64,000 bases of DNA, taken from contig NZ_BNAG01000001.1 in assembly GCF_014653175.1 (NCBI RefSeq), positions 558,001-622,000 of the forward strand. Reading direction: 5' to 3'. Below are positions 27,574 to 36,846 of the stretch, one piece after another (position 1 is the stretch's first letter; every line of letters starts with the position of its first letter). This stretch comes from Roseivirga thermotolerans (GTDB taxonomy: Bacteria > Bacteroidota > Bacteroidia > Cytophagales > Cyclobacteriaceae). Made by a program: the position numbers and the translations under genes. The notes beneath the pieces are model-generated. The model searched no databases, had not been told where the DNA came from, and saw nothing but the letters and a program-made list of their open reading frames with translations.

Positions 27574-28602
27574 ATGGGTTTTTTCGATTTTCTAACCAGC
27601 GATATTGCCATAGACCTTGGAACAGCCAATACGCTTATTATTCACAGGGACAAGATAGTGGTAGACGAACCGTCTATCATTGCCATAGATAAGAACACCA
27701 ATAAAGTTTTGGCCATTGGCAAAGAGGCCATGAACATGCACGAAAAGACGCATGAAAACATCAAGACCATCAGGCCTCTGAAAGACGGTGTGATTGCGGA
27801 TTTCGAGGCAGCCGAAATGATGATCAAAGGGATGATCAAAATGATCGACCTGAAGAAAAGAAGCTTTATGCCTTCTTCTCACCGAATGGTCATTTGTATT
27901 CCTTCAGGCATTACCGAAGTAGAAAAACGTGCGGTTAGAGACTCTGCCGAACACGCCAACGCCAAAGAGGTATACATGATTTATGAACCTATTGCTGCGG
28001 CCATTGGTACAGGTATTAAAATAGATGAGCCGGTAGGCTCTATGATTGTTGATATCGGGGGAGGTACTACAGAGATTGCCGTTATCGCATTGAGCGGTAT
28101 AGTGTGCGACCAGTCTATCCGTGTAGCGGGCGATACTTTTACCAAAGACATTTTGGACTACATGAGAAGGCAACACAACCTTCTTATTGGTGAGCGCAGT
28201 GCCGAAAAAGTAAAAATAGCTATAGGCTCTGCCCTAACCGAACTGGAAGATGCCCCAGAAGATTACGAGATCAGAGGTCGTGACTTGATGACGGGAATTC
28301 CGAAGGTAATTAAGATTTCCTACTCAGAAATTGCTTTCGCTCTGGATAAGTCCGTTTCAAAAATTGAAGAAGCAGTGCTCAAAGCTTTGGAGATTTCACC
28401 ACCAGAACTCTCTGCCGACATTTACGACAGAGGTATCTATCTGACAGGTGGTGGTGCCATGCTGAAAGGGCTTGACAAGCGTTTAGCTTTGAAAACCAAG
28501 CTACCAATACACATTGCAGACGATCCGCTTAGAGCTGTAGTTCGTGGAACAGGCGAAGCCCTGAAAAACATCAATTCATACAGAGCAGTGTTAATGACAT
28601 AA
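27574..28602 (+). CDS. mreB: Rod-shape actin homologue MreB
   Basis: 342 residues with the actin-like ATPase phosphate loops (IAIDLGTANTLIIHRD; VDIGGGTTEIAVIALSG) and the adenosine loop ILTGGGAMLKGLD-type segment (YLTGGGAMLKGL). It polymerises under the inner membrane and steers lateral wall synthesis. First of mreB-mreC-mreD-mrdA-rodA, and has a good AAGGAG 11 bp before its ATG. Confidence 0.97.
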   Translation: MGFFDFLTSDIAIDLGTANTLIIHRDKIVVDEPSIIAIDKNTNKVLAIGKEAMNMHEKTHENIKTIRPLKDGVIADFEAAEMMIKGMIKMIDLKKRSFMPSSHRMVICIPSGITEVEKRAVRDSAEHANAKEVYMIYEPIAAAIGTGIKIDEPVGSMIVDIGGGTTEIAVIALSGIVCDQSIRVAGDTFTKDILDYMRRQHNLLIGERSAEKVKIAIGSALTELEDAPEDYEIRGRDLMTGIPKVIKISYSEIAFALDKSVSKIEEAVLKALEISPPELSADIYDRGIYLTGGGAMLKGLDKRLALKTKLPIHIADDPLRAVVRGTGEALKNINSYRAVLMT

Positions 28603-28611
28603 TCTGAATGA

Positions 28612-29466
28612 ATGGGTCAGCTACTTTCATTCCTATATCGGTTTAGGGCATTCTTTACATTTTTGCTCCTTGAGTTAATATGTATATGGCTAATTGTTCG
28701 GCATAACGATTACCAGCGAAGTAGCTTCAACAGCCTGATGTCGGCCACAGTAGGCACCATCAATGAGTCTACCGGCAACATTTCCGAATACTTTAGTCTA
28801 AAAAAAACAAACCAGCAGTTGGCTGAAGAAAACGCCCGACTGAGGTCCTTGCTGCTCTCTTTAGAGCCGCTGCCCACAGATTCGTTGGCGGGTAATCTCA
28901 TACCGGTCGATTCAGCCGATACTACCGCTCTTTCTTTTGAGTTGATTACTGCCGAAATTATTCGAAACGATATTCGCAGTACTAAAAACTTCTTTATGAT
29001 TAATAAAGGAGCCAAAGATGGCATTGAAGAGGGTATGGGAGTAATCAACTCACTGGGAGTAGTGGGTAAAATACGAGGAGTGAGCAAGGAGTTTTCAGAG
29101 GGTATTTCGTTACTCAACATTAAAAACCCAACCTCAGTAAAACACCAACCTTCAGGAAGAATGGGCACCGTGCTTTGGGAAGGGGTAAACCCTAAAACTG
29201 CCCGACTGCTCTACCTAACCCCCGATGTACCCGTAGAACCGGGCGACACCATTGTAACCTCCGGCTACAATGCCATTTTCCCAAAAGAAATTATGGTAGG
29301 TACGGTTAGAAGCAGTGAGCCTGATAAGAATAATACGTACCTGAATATTGAAATAGACCTAAGTGTAGACTTTGGTAGCCTTTCGTTTGTTTACATTATT
29401 AAAAACCATAAAAAGCCCGAACAGGATTCGCTCATAAACTTAAATCCCGAAATCATCAATGAGTAA
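28612..29466 (+). CDS. mreC: Rod-shape determining protein MreC
   Basis: 284 residues: a cytoplasmic tip, one membrane helix (about residues 13-31), a coiled coil (KKTNQQLAEENARLRSLL) and the periplasmic MreC beta-barrel domain (INKGAKDGIEEGMGVIN; VGVVGKIRGVSKEF). It links MreB to the periplasmic synthases. It starts 9 bp after mreB and overlaps mreD by 8 bp. Confidence 0.95.
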   Translation: MGQLLSFLYRFRAFFTFLLLELICIWLIVRHNDYQRSSFNSLMSATVGTINESTGNISEYFSLKKTNQQLAEENARLRSLLLSLEPLPTDSLAGNLIPVDSADTTALSFELITAEIIRNDIRSTKNFFMINKGAKDGIEEGMGVINSLGVVGKIRGVSKEFSEGISLLNIKNPTSVKHQPSGRMGTVLWEGVNPKTARLLYLTPDVPVEPGDTIVTSGYNAIFPKEIMVGTVRSSEPDKNNTYLNIEIDLSVDFGSLSFVYIIKNHKKPEQDSLINLNPEIINE

Positions 29467-29971
29467 GCACATTGTTCTACTTACGGTATCGTTTATACTG
29501 CTTATGCTGGTGCAAATACTGGTGTTCCGAAACTTTGTGCTCTTTCAGATTGGGTTTGCTTTTGTCTATCTCCTTTTCCTGCTTAGCTTACCCATGGAGG
29601 TGGGTTTTACGGCCGGTATGATATTGGGGCTCATTAGTGCCCTCATTCTTGACTTGTTCTACCAGTCGTTGGGTATTCATGCTTCGGCAGCAGTATTTAT
29701 CATGTTTGTGCGTCCTACATGGCTAAAGGCCGTACTCCCTCGTGGAGGGTATGAACCAAACGACATGACCACCATTGGCACTTACGGATTACAGTGGTTT
29801 TTGGGCTATGCCACACCCTTAGTGCTGGTTTATTGCCTGGTAGTGTTTTTTGTAGAAGCCGGTACCGCACAATTGTTTTGGCATACCGTAACAAAAGCTC
29901 TGGTTTCTACGGTTATAACATTGGTATTTGTGGTATTTGCGCAGTATCTTTTTTATCCAAAAACCAATTAA
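29459..29971 (+). CDS. mreD: Rod-shape determining protein MreD
   Basis: 170 residues, almost entirely five to six membrane helices, with DLFYQSLGIHASAAV typical of MreD. It overlaps mreC by 8 bp and ends 3 bp before mrdA. Confidence 0.92.
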   Translation: MSKHIVLLTVSFILLMLVQILVFRNFVLFQIGFAFVYLLFLLSLPMEVGFTAGMILGLISALILDLFYQSLGIHASAAVFIMFVRPTWLKAVLPRGGYEPNDMTTIGTYGLQWFLGYATPLVLVYCLVVFFVEAGTAQLFWHTVTKALVSTVITLVFVVFAQYLFYPKTN

Positions 29972-29974
29972 CCC

Positions 29975-31813
29975 ATGCTCGAAAATAGAAGACTGGTTAT
30001 TCAGGGTCTGTTTATTTTTGTAGGCTTGATTTTCCTCATCAAGCTCTTTGCTCTTCAGGTGGTAGATAAAACATACCAACTCAAAGCCGATCGCAATATT
30101 ATTCATACCATAACCGAATACCCCTTCCGGGGGCTCATGTATGATCGTGAAAAAAGACTCATTGTTTATAATGAGCCTATTTATGATTTAATGGTGGTTC
30201 CGCGCGACCTTTACATTGGAGACACCGCAGAGTTTTGCCAACTCTTTGACATTACCGAAGAACAATTTCGTACTAACCTGCAGAAGGCCAAAGAATACTC
30301 CGGAGTTAAACCCTCTGCCCTACTCAAAAAAATACCGCACGAAAAATATGCCCAGATACAGGACCATATGTACAAGTACTCGGGGCTATATGTAAACCCC
30401 AGAACTGTAAGAAGATATACCAAGCCTATTTTGGCCACACAAGTAGGTTACATTGGAGAAGTGAGTCAGCGAGACCTGGACAGAGACACCACCAACTATT
30501 ACAAGTCTGGCGACTACAAAGGGCTTACCGGCCTGGAACAGTACTATGAAAAGGCCTTACGAGGAGAAAGAGGAGAAAGCCGTAAGCTGGTGAATGTAAA
30601 CGGTATAGAAAAAGGAAGCTACAAAAACGGTGAGCTGGACATCCCTTCCGTACCGGGCAAAAACCTCATCACCACCATCCATCTGGAACTTCAGAGCTAT
30701 GCCGAAAAGCTAATGGCAGGTAAGCGTGGTAGTTTAGTAGCTATTGAACCCTCTACAGGAGAAATTCTTGCTATGGTTTCGGTGCCATCGTACGACCCCA
30801 ATCAGCTGTCTGGCAAGAATTTTGGCAAGTACTTCGAGCAAATTAAAAATGACACAACAGGCCCTCTGCTCAACAGGGCTATTCAGGCCAAATACCCTCC
30901 GGGCTCCATATTTAAAACTGTGCAAGCACTGATTGCTCTCGATGAGGGAGTGATTAAACCTAATGAACCCATAATTGTTGACAGACTGCGACTGGGAGAC
31001 CATGCACCGCTAGGCCCATACGATGTGGCTCGCGGTATAGAGTTCTCTTCTAACAACTACTTTTGGGAAGTAATGAGGCGAACTGTGAACCAGAACGTAT
31101 CGAGCAGTAAGTTTACAGATACACACATAGGGCTGGACAAGTGGGCAGAAGCAGTAAGACGATTTGGCTTTGGCAGCCCTTTGGGGCTAGATATTCCTGG
31201 TGAAATTGGTGGTACAGTACCTGATGCTGAATTTTATCACAAAAAGTACCCTCGCGAAAAGGGAAGCTGGGCCTATAGCACCATCTACTCTCTTTCAATT
31301 GGGCAGGGAGAGCTGGAGGTAACTCCTCTTCAGGTGGCCAATCTGGCTGCCATAATTGCCAACCGTGGATATTATGTTACGCCCCATTTGGTGAAAGCTT
31401 ATGAAGAAAATGGAGAAATCACAGAACTGGAATATGAGAAACACTATACCGGGCGTGGCGATGAGTACTACCCCGCCATTGTTGAGGGCATGGTTCGGGC
31501 TGTAAAGAAAACAGCCGGGCGGGCTGTAATCCCCGATATACCAATTGCCGGAAAGACTGGAACAGCCGAAAATGGGGTGAAGAATGAATCGCTTGATCAC
31601 TCTGTATTTATGGCTTTTGCCCCTGCTGATAACCCCAAAATTGCCATTGCAGTATACACAGAAAATGCCGGATGGGGTGGAGGCGCCTCGGCAGTAACCG
31701 CCAGCCTGGTTATTGAAAAATACCTGCGAGGTTACATTAAAGAAACCTGGGCCAAGAGAGAAGATTATATCCTTAACAAAAAATACCTCATAGGCTTACA
31801 ACAAGAGAATTGA
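29975..31813 (+). CDS. mrdA: Penicillin-binding protein 2 (elongation transpeptidase)
   Basis: 612 residues: an N-terminal membrane helix (about 10-28), a PBP dimerisation domain, and the transpeptidase domain with the SxxK serine in KYPPGSIFKTVQAL (about residue 312), the SxN motif SSNNYF and the KTG motif IAGKTGTAENG. It crosslinks lateral peptidoglycan with the RodA glycosyltransferase encoded next. It overlaps rodA by 4 bp. Confidence 0.96.
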   Translation: MLENRRLVIQGLFIFVGLIFLIKLFALQVVDKTYQLKADRNIIHTITEYPFRGLMYDREKRLIVYNEPIYDLMVVPRDLYIGDTAEFCQLFDITEEQFRTNLQKAKEYSGVKPSALLKKIPHEKYAQIQDHMYKYSGLYVNPRTVRRYTKPILATQVGYIGEVSQRDLDRDTTNYYKSGDYKGLTGLEQYYEKALRGERGESRKLVNVNGIEKGSYKNGELDIPSVPGKNLITTIHLELQSYAEKLMAGKRGSLVAIEPSTGEILAMVSVPSYDPNQLSGKNFGKYFEQIKNDTTGPLLNRAIQAKYPPGSIFKTVQALIALDEGVIKPNEPIIVDRLRLGDHAPLGPYDVARGIEFSSNNYFWEVMRRTVNQNVSSSKFTDTHIGLDKWAEAVRRFGFGSPLGLDIPGEIGGTVPDAEFYHKKYPREKGSWAYSTIYSLSIGQGELEVTPLQVANLAAIIANRGYYVTPHLVKAYEENGEITELEYEKHYTGRGDEYYPAIVEGMVRAVKKTAGRAVIPDIPIAGKTGTAENGVKNESLDHSVFMAFAPADNPKIAIAVYTENAGWGGGASAVTASLVIEKYLRGYIKETWAKREDYILNKKYLIGLQQEN

Positions 31814-33084
31814 GAAGAGAAGGCGGACTTTTTGGCGATTTAGACTGGCTGGTGGTCTTTCTTTACTTCACCCTGGTTGCACTGGGCTGGACAAACATAT
31901 ATGCCTCTGTATATGACCCGGTACAAGACCAGAACATTTTCGATCTGAGTCTGGAATCGGGCAAGCAGCTCCTTTGGATAGGTACATCAGTAATACTGAT
32001 TGTTGTCATCTTGCTTCTCGATTTCCGTATTTATGAGTCGTTTGCTCCTATTCTTTACGTGTTCATGATCTTGCTCCTGGCCGGGGTTTTGGTTTTTGGT
32101 CGCGAGGTAAATGGAGCAAAGGCATGGTTCGAGATAGGTTCGTTTCGGTTGCAGCCTGCAGAGTTTACTAAACTGGCCACGGCTCTTTTTATGGGCCGAT
32201 ACATTGCCACAACCAATGTAAAACTCACCGACTTTAGTACCCAGGTGAAGGCTCTCCTTATGATTCTCATTCCCATAGGCCTCATACAGCTTCAGCCTGA
32301 CACCGGTTCGGCTATGGTGTTCGCTGCACTGCTCATTCCACTATACAGAGAAGGTTTTCCTGCCATATATCTTATTCTGGGCATCTCTGCAGCCGTACTC
32401 TTTATTTTAACCCTTTTGGTTCCTCAGCCATATATTTTCATTGGTATAGGTTCGCTCACTCTCTTACTCATCCTTTTTCAGGAAAAAAGCCGTAAGAGAA
32501 TACTGTCGACCATTGCCCTAATGCTGGTCATCAGCTCATTTGTTTTTGGAATAGACTATTTTCTCAATAACCTAATTAAGCCCTATCAGAGGAGCAGAAT
32601 AGAAGCCATTTTTCGGCCCGAACTGGTGAACCCAAAGGCTGAAGGCTGGAACCTGGAGCAATCTAAAATTGCTATTGGTTCAGGCGGCTTTTCCGGTAAG
32701 GGTTTTTTAGAAGGCACCCAAACAAAATTTGGCTATGTACCCGAACAAAGCACCGACTTTATTTTTAGTACCCTGGCCGAAGAACATGGCTGGTTGGGCT
32801 GCGCTGTACTTATTTTCTTGTTCATAGCCTTGGTTATGCGCTTGGTTTTTATAGCCGAACGACAAAAGTCTAAATTTGCCCGGTTCTATGGCTATGCCGT
32901 TGCTGGTATTATATTCTTTCACTTTACCATCAACATTGCCATGACCATTGGTCTGTTTCCCGTTGTTGGAATCCCTCTGCCATTTATAAGTTATGGTGGG
33001 TCATCCCTATGGTCGTTTACCATTATGCTCTTTGTGCTGCTCAAAATAGATATGCACAGAGCACAGGTGCTTTCAAGACATTAG
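31810..33084 (+). CDS. rodA: Peptidoglycan glycosyltransferase RodA
   Basis: 424 residues with about ten membrane helices. Motifs: GREVNGAKAWFEIG, the catalytic-loop region ...PAEFTKLATALFMGRYIA, PDTGSAMVF and FPVVGIPLPFISYGGSSL. It polymerises lipid II. The start is a TTG embedded in the mrdA stop (TTGA), with no better ATG, so translation is probably coupled to mrdA. Confidence 0.95.
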   Translation: MRREGGLFGDLDWLVVFLYFTLVALGWTNIYASVYDPVQDQNIFDLSLESGKQLLWIGTSVILIVVILLLDFRIYESFAPILYVFMILLLAGVLVFGREVNGAKAWFEIGSFRLQPAEFTKLATALFMGRYIATTNVKLTDFSTQVKALLMILIPIGLIQLQPDTGSAMVFAALLIPLYREGFPAIYLILGISAAVLFILTLLVPQPYIFIGIGSLTLLLILFQEKSRKRILSTIALMLVISSFVFGIDYFLNNLIKPYQRSRIEAIFRPELVNPKAEGWNLEQSKIAIGSGGFSGKGFLEGTQTKFGYVPEQSTDFIFSTLAEEHGWLGCAVLIFLFIALVMRLVFIAERQKSKFARFYGYAVAGIIFFHFTINIAMTIGLFPVVGIPLPFISYGGSSLWSFTIMLFVLLKIDMHRAQVLSRH

Positions 33085-33088
33085 GGGA

Positions 33089-33616
33089 ATGACAACATCC
33101 AAAGGACAAAAGTTATCTGAATTTGAAATTGAAAAGATTTTAGGGAAACCTATAAAGCCCGACATCAAGTCCAGAAAAGCATTGGGTAGCACATCTTTCT
33201 TTTTGAAGAAATTCGAGAGCCACACCAAAAAGAGTTCTCTTAAAGAAAACCATAAGTGTGCCTTCCAAAAATATGAGCAGGGCCTATTGGCACGTGTATT
33301 TCACTCTGGCAATGTAGAAAACCTCATCTTCAGATTTGATAGCGTTTCACAAGTACTATTAATCAAAGGAAAGGAGATCATTGATCCCAAATGGTATTCA
33401 CCAATGGCTTGGCTTCTGAAACTAGGTGTTCCTTTAAGACTAGCACGCTACTTTACTGTAAATTCAACAGATTACTCTATTAATGAGATGACACTGATCA
33501 TTAAATCTGAAGATCACCTATTGGAGATGACAACCAACGGGTGGTTTTATGAAGGTCAAAGAAGATTTTTTGAACCTCTCTTTTCCAAGGAGGTCTTTAA
33601 AGAGATTCATCTCTAG
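33089..33616 (+). CDS. Unknown protein, 175 residues
   Basis: I do not recognise a family. The protein is basic and soluble with no signal peptide; one moderately hydrophobic stretch (WYSPMAWLLKLGVPLRL) lies in the middle, and the C-terminus looks beta-rich (SVSQVLLIKGKEII; MTLIIKSEDHLLEM). It sits 4 bp after rodA on the same strand, so it may ride on the mre operon. Its end overlaps the truncated C39 peptidase fragment on the other strand by 20 bp. The frame is intact and its codon use is like its neighbours, so it is probably a true gene. Confidence 0.6.
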   Translation: MTTSKGQKLSEFEIEKILGKPIKPDIKSRKALGSTSFFLKKFESHTKKSSLKENHKCAFQKYEQGLLARVFHSGNVENLIFRFDSVSQVLLIKGKEIIDPKWYSPMAWLLKLGVPLRLARYFTVNSTDYSINEMTLIIKSEDHLLEMTTNGWFYEGQRRFFEPLFSKEVFKEIHL

Positions 33617-33860
33617 CTTGTAAGCTTCCCCAAAGTTTGTCTGGTTGAAAATAGAGTTTTACCCCAATTGTCCTAAAGCCAATGGCTTCTGCGGCATCAC
33701 TTAGGCCCATCATGCTACTGCCCTCTCTTGTGGTTTCACACAGGTCACGGAGCCTTTGAATTGGGATTGTTTTTTTGTGGTGCTTGGCTACTATTTTAAG
33801 ACATGTAGGGCCACAGTCCTTTTGATCTTTTTGTTTATAAATAGGAAAGTTCAAATTCAA
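33597..33860 (-). pseudogene. Truncated C39 peptidase domain of a peptide-exporting ABC transporter
   Basis: The 87 codons encode the N-terminal half of a bacteriocin-processing C39 peptidase: QKDCGPTCLKIVAKHHKK with the catalytic cysteine, then LRDLCETTREGSSMMGLSDAAEAIGFR and GVKLYF. In intact relatives the catalytic His-Asp block, membrane helices and ATPase follow over ~700 residues; here the frame leaves the family after KLYF and ends. The start is a TTG overlapping the previous stop (TTGA). Its 3' end overlaps the convergent gene at 33616 by 20 bp, so a deletion probably joined the two. Non-functional as an exporter. Confidence 0.8.
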
Positions 33861-35374
33861 TTCTTAAGGTAACTATTAATCGTTTTATCCAATAAGTCTC
33901 CCTCCGGTCCGGGTGCATTCGGTTCAATTACTTTGCCTTGACTATCAAGAATGATATACCTAGGAATAAAGTCTATCCCTAAGTCCTTTATCAATTGTTG
34001 CTCCTCCGGGTTAATCAATAAATAGCTATGCTTGTATGTTTCCAAGCCATGACTTAAAGAAGCTGTCCTCCATTTTTGCTGGTCTCTATCCATCGATAGG
34101 TAAATGAACTGAACACCTTTGTCTTCGAAAAGAGCTCGTTTTTCTTCAGAGTATGGCATGGCTTTTCTACATGGGGCACACCAGCTTGCCCAAAAGTCTA
34201 AATAGAAGAGTGTTGAATCTCTAGCTTCTTGAATCAAATCAGATAAGCTAAACGTGGTACCTGCATTGGACATTAACACCAAATCAACAGTGGCATTCAT
34301 CTGTTTATCGTAAGCCAATAGGAATCTGCTCTCGAAAGATTCTACAAATGCAGAGTCCTTATGTTCTTTCAAAAATTTTGAGAGGTAGCCCCTTACATTC
34401 AAATTCCCTTCTTCGTAAGAAACCATTTGTTCAAGGCAAATTTCACGGGCATATTTTAACAATTCACCCTCCAAGTAATTTGGCATTAGATCATAAGCCT
34501 TTTTGTAATTGACATAAGATTTATTTCCCGATCTAAGCTGTTCACCTTTTAGGACAAATTGATTTATTAAGAAGCTCAAATAATCGCGGGCAAATGGACT
34601 TTCTTTAAATAGACCTGTTTGGTAAAGATTTGAATCGAACATTTTGTCATAAATCTCAGGTCTATTAAACTGACTGGCAAGATACCTCAGTCTTAATTGT
34701 GCCTCATGTCTGTTAATTTCATACTTCAAACTTTGGATAGCTTCTAATTCGGGATCATGTATTTCTTCCAAAGTTGTAGGTGTGGCCTCCAATTCATAAA
34801 TCAGGTTTTGAACTAATTTGTCATAAATTTCAGGATAACTCTCCAGAAGTGGTTTATTTACAGATACTCCAAATCTTTTGACAACGCTTAAGCCATGATC
34901 GACACCCTTAAAGGCTAAACTAGAGTCTACAGATATAAATAAGTTAAACAGTGAATCAGTCTCCAATAAACCCTGGCTTCTTTCTTCAATAATCTTTTGT
35001 GCATTCAATCTGTCCGTAGATTTGACTTTCAACTCAGAAGAATCCAAATCTATCCTTAGTGTGTCTCCATTCGAAATGAACTTAGTTTGTCGATAGTCAA
35101 CTAATGAGTGAACAATGGCTCTTGTAGGTTGATTCAGTTTTAAAGAAATAGTATCGATACTTTCATAAGTTACGATCCAATTATCCGATTGATGCGCTAC
35201 AGAATCTAACAGCTCAATCGAAATAGGAGACTCCGTTGAATTATTGACAATAACTATGGCTTGATTTGGTGACTCTACCAAATCAATTTCCGGAAGGTTC
35301 TTGTTCGGCTTTTTGTCACATCCTGTAAAAAATATCAGGAGAAGTAGGGGCAGAAGAAAAGCTTTCTTATTCAT
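33857..35374 (-). CDS. Thioredoxin-like (TlpA-family) lipoprotein
   Basis: 505 residues: a lipoprotein signal (MNKKAFLLPLLLLIFFTGC, lipobox cysteine at residue 19), a ~330-residue helical N-terminal region (LRLRYLASQFNRPEIYDKMF; FARDYLSFLINQF) and a C-terminal thioredoxin domain with WASWCAPCRKAMPYSEE (about residues 393-409) and the cis-proline in FIPRYIIL. The fold suggests a periplasmic redox protein anchored in a membrane. In Bacteroidota such proteins often sit next to C39-type ABC exporters, as here (the truncated fragment follows with a 4-bp overlap). A short palindrome (35376-35390) overlaps the region before the ATG. Confidence 0.82.
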   Translation of the reverse strand: MNKKAFLLPLLLLIFFTGCDKKPNKNLPEIDLVESPNQAIVIVNNSTESPISIELLDSVAHQSDNWIVTYESIDTISLKLNQPTRAIVHSLVDYRQTKFISNGDTLRIDLDSSELKVKSTDRLNAQKIIEERSQGLLETDSLFNLFISVDSSLAFKGVDHGLSVVKRFGVSVNKPLLESYPEIYDKLVQNLIYELEATPTTLEEIHDPELEAIQSLKYEINRHEAQLRLRYLASQFNRPEIYDKMFDSNLYQTGLFKESPFARDYLSFLINQFVLKGEQLRSGNKSYVNYKKAYDLMPNYLEGELLKYAREICLEQMVSYEEGNLNVRGYLSKFLKEHKDSAFVESFESRFLLAYDKQMNATVDLVLMSNAGTTFSLSDLIQEARDSTLFYLDFWASWCAPCRKAMPYSEEKRALFEDKGVQFIYLSMDRDQQKWRTASLSHGLETYKHSYLLINPEEQQLIKDLGIDFIPRYIILDSQGKVIEPNAPGPEGDLLDKTINSYLKN

Positions 35375-35795
35375 GTGTGTCTATGACACATCATTATAAC
35401 TATTTTTTTAGTAGAAAGCTAAGCTAGTCCTCCAAAAGCAGAACATTGATCTGTATGCACCGCAACTTCCTCGGTGGATTCAGATGAACCACTTTCTTCA
35501 GTGGCCCTTTTAAGGAGACACTGAGGGAGATAGAATGTGTAGAAACCCTCCAAAAGTTGATATCCACCATTACTCGAAGGTCCATAGGCTCATTTTAACC
35601 TTTGTAAGTAAACTTTTGGAGGGGTGTTACACCGCGAAAGTCCCTATTCGATTTCTTTGCGTTTTATTTGATTAATCGAACCGAAGTTTATACTAAGGAG
35701 TAAGATGAATTCCGTTCAAACAATCCATGTCCTCTTCAGAAGACCCTGAGGATGGTTTACACCATTAACTGATTTCTAGTCAACTGATAACTGTC
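35375..35795. other. 421-bp gene-poor stretch with inverted repeats and a start-less open frame
   Basis: No complete gene with a good start is seen. On the minus strand 35589-35419 is open for 56 codons, without an ATG, and would encode a C-terminus rich in Ser and Glu and ending ...HTDQCSAFGGLA; a second short frame (35764-35693, 23 codons) ends ...EEDMDCLNGIHLTP. An inverted repeat (CCCTCCAAAAGTT at 35546-35558, complement at 35611-35623) lies across it, and a related TCCTCCAAAAG sits at 35429. It precedes the worn-down peptide-export genes, so decayed precursor-peptide genes are possible, but this is weak. Confidence 0.35.
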
Positions 35796-36803
35796 TTACG
35801 CAAACCTTCGCTCCAGCACGCCCATAAAAGCCTCCACTTCTTCGCTGTCCATATCCCAGCCATCATTAAAAGTATTGGCTATATTTAGCGCTTCCTGAAG
35901 GCTTTCTGCTTCATCGATAGCTGCAAAGGCCTGTTTCATTCGACTATTATCCCCATGAAAGAGGTTGTTCTGAAACATAAATTTCTCATTCAAAGTAAGG
36001 CTGGCCTCAATTGATTTATTCACCTTTCTCTGCAGCTTTTCCGCAAGAGTCTGGCTTTTATTACCTTTTTCAAATCTGTCGTTGAGCGTTGTCGCTGCTT
36101 TTTCTTCCTTCTTTTCAACGGCAAGCTCTTCCGCCACAACTTTGGAGGCTACATTAGCGGGAACTTCCGGCTCAGTAGGTTTTTCTGGCTTGGGTTCTTC
36201 TTTTTCATCAAACAGATTGTGTAGCAAATGACCAGCATTGAGCTTTTCCAGAAAAGCAGGTGCATTTACCTCTTCCTTATTCGATTGATTGAGCCCATCG
36301 TAGATCTGCAAAACACTGGCTTTTGTATCAAAATCACCCATCTGATCCACCAGCTTTTTAAAGAGTTCCCGGTTGTTCTTTATGTATTTAAACTGTCGTT
36401 TAAAATCCTGAGGTTTAGCCAATCGCTCCAGCACCGTTTCTAAAAACACCCTGGGTTCAAACACTATGAGCACGGTATCGGCAATTGCCTGATTAAGTAT
36501 GGGTTCTAAATGCTTTCTATCAATACTGATGTGATTGGAAAGCACATTCATAAAATCCTTTAAGGCCGCCTGTACTTTCTCGTGCTTAAAATCGAAATAC
36601 GGGCTTTCCAAGCGCTCTACCTCTTTGCGCCACTGATTAAAAAGCGATCGGATGATGAAAGAGTTGACTTGTCTTGAATTGGTGAGAGAAATCAACTGCT
36701 CTCCATCTATTTTTGTATAATTTTGAAAAGTTTTATCGCAGATAGATTCGCCAATTTTCTGGCTCACTGTTAGTACTTCTGACTGTTTTAGTTGATAAAG
36801 CAT
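35796..36803 (-). CDS. Conserved unknown protein, 335 residues
   Basis: I recognise no defined domain. Residues 1-160 look mostly helical (NSFIIRSLFNQWRKEVERL; FEPRVFLETVLERLAK). A charged linker at about 190-255 is rich in Lys, Glu and Pro (EEPKPEKPTEPEVP), and the C-terminal 90 residues (LTLNEKFMFQNNLFHGDNS; EALNIANTFND) form a second conserved-looking block. No signal peptide or membrane helix, so it is probably cytoplasmic. It is divergent from the ferredoxin gene and has a good promoter. The last block resembles short conserved segments seen in unnamed Bacteroidota proteins. Confidence 0.7.
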   Translation of the reverse strand: MLYQLKQSEVLTVSQKIGESICDKTFQNYTKIDGEQLISLTNSRQVNSFIIRSLFNQWRKEVERLESPYFDFKHEKVQAALKDFMNVLSNHISIDRKHLEPILNQAIADTVLIVFEPRVFLETVLERLAKPQDFKRQFKYIKNNRELFKKLVDQMGDFDTKASVLQIYDGLNQSNKEEVNAPAFLEKLNAGHLLHNLFDEKEEPKPEKPTEPEVPANVASKVVAEELAVEKKEEKAATTLNDRFEKGNKSQTLAEKLQRKVNKSIEASLTLNEKFMFQNNLFHGDNSRMKQAFAAIDEAESLQEALNIANTFNDGWDMDSEEVEAFMGVLERRFA

Positions 36804-36817
36804 GTACGGCAGTTTTT

Positions 36818-36846
36818 CAAAGTTAAATTAAATCATAATGCCCAAA
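36818..36846 (-). promoter_or_regulatory. Bacteroidota promoter for the 335-residue protein gene
   Basis: On the minus strand TAACTTTG (36825-36818) fits TAnnTTTG and TTTG (36846-36843) lies 17 nt upstream. The -7 box is 14 bp before the ATG. The -33 box falls inside the divergent ferredoxin coding start. Confidence 0.5.

Noticed and set aside
35426-35572. A 48-codon minus-strand frame with an ATG (MVDINFWRVS...) in the gap before the thioredoxin lipoprotein gene
   Set aside because: Its composition is not protein-like compared with the neighbouring start-less frame, it has no promoter box or ribosome site, and it overlaps the inverted repeat; it is probably chance.
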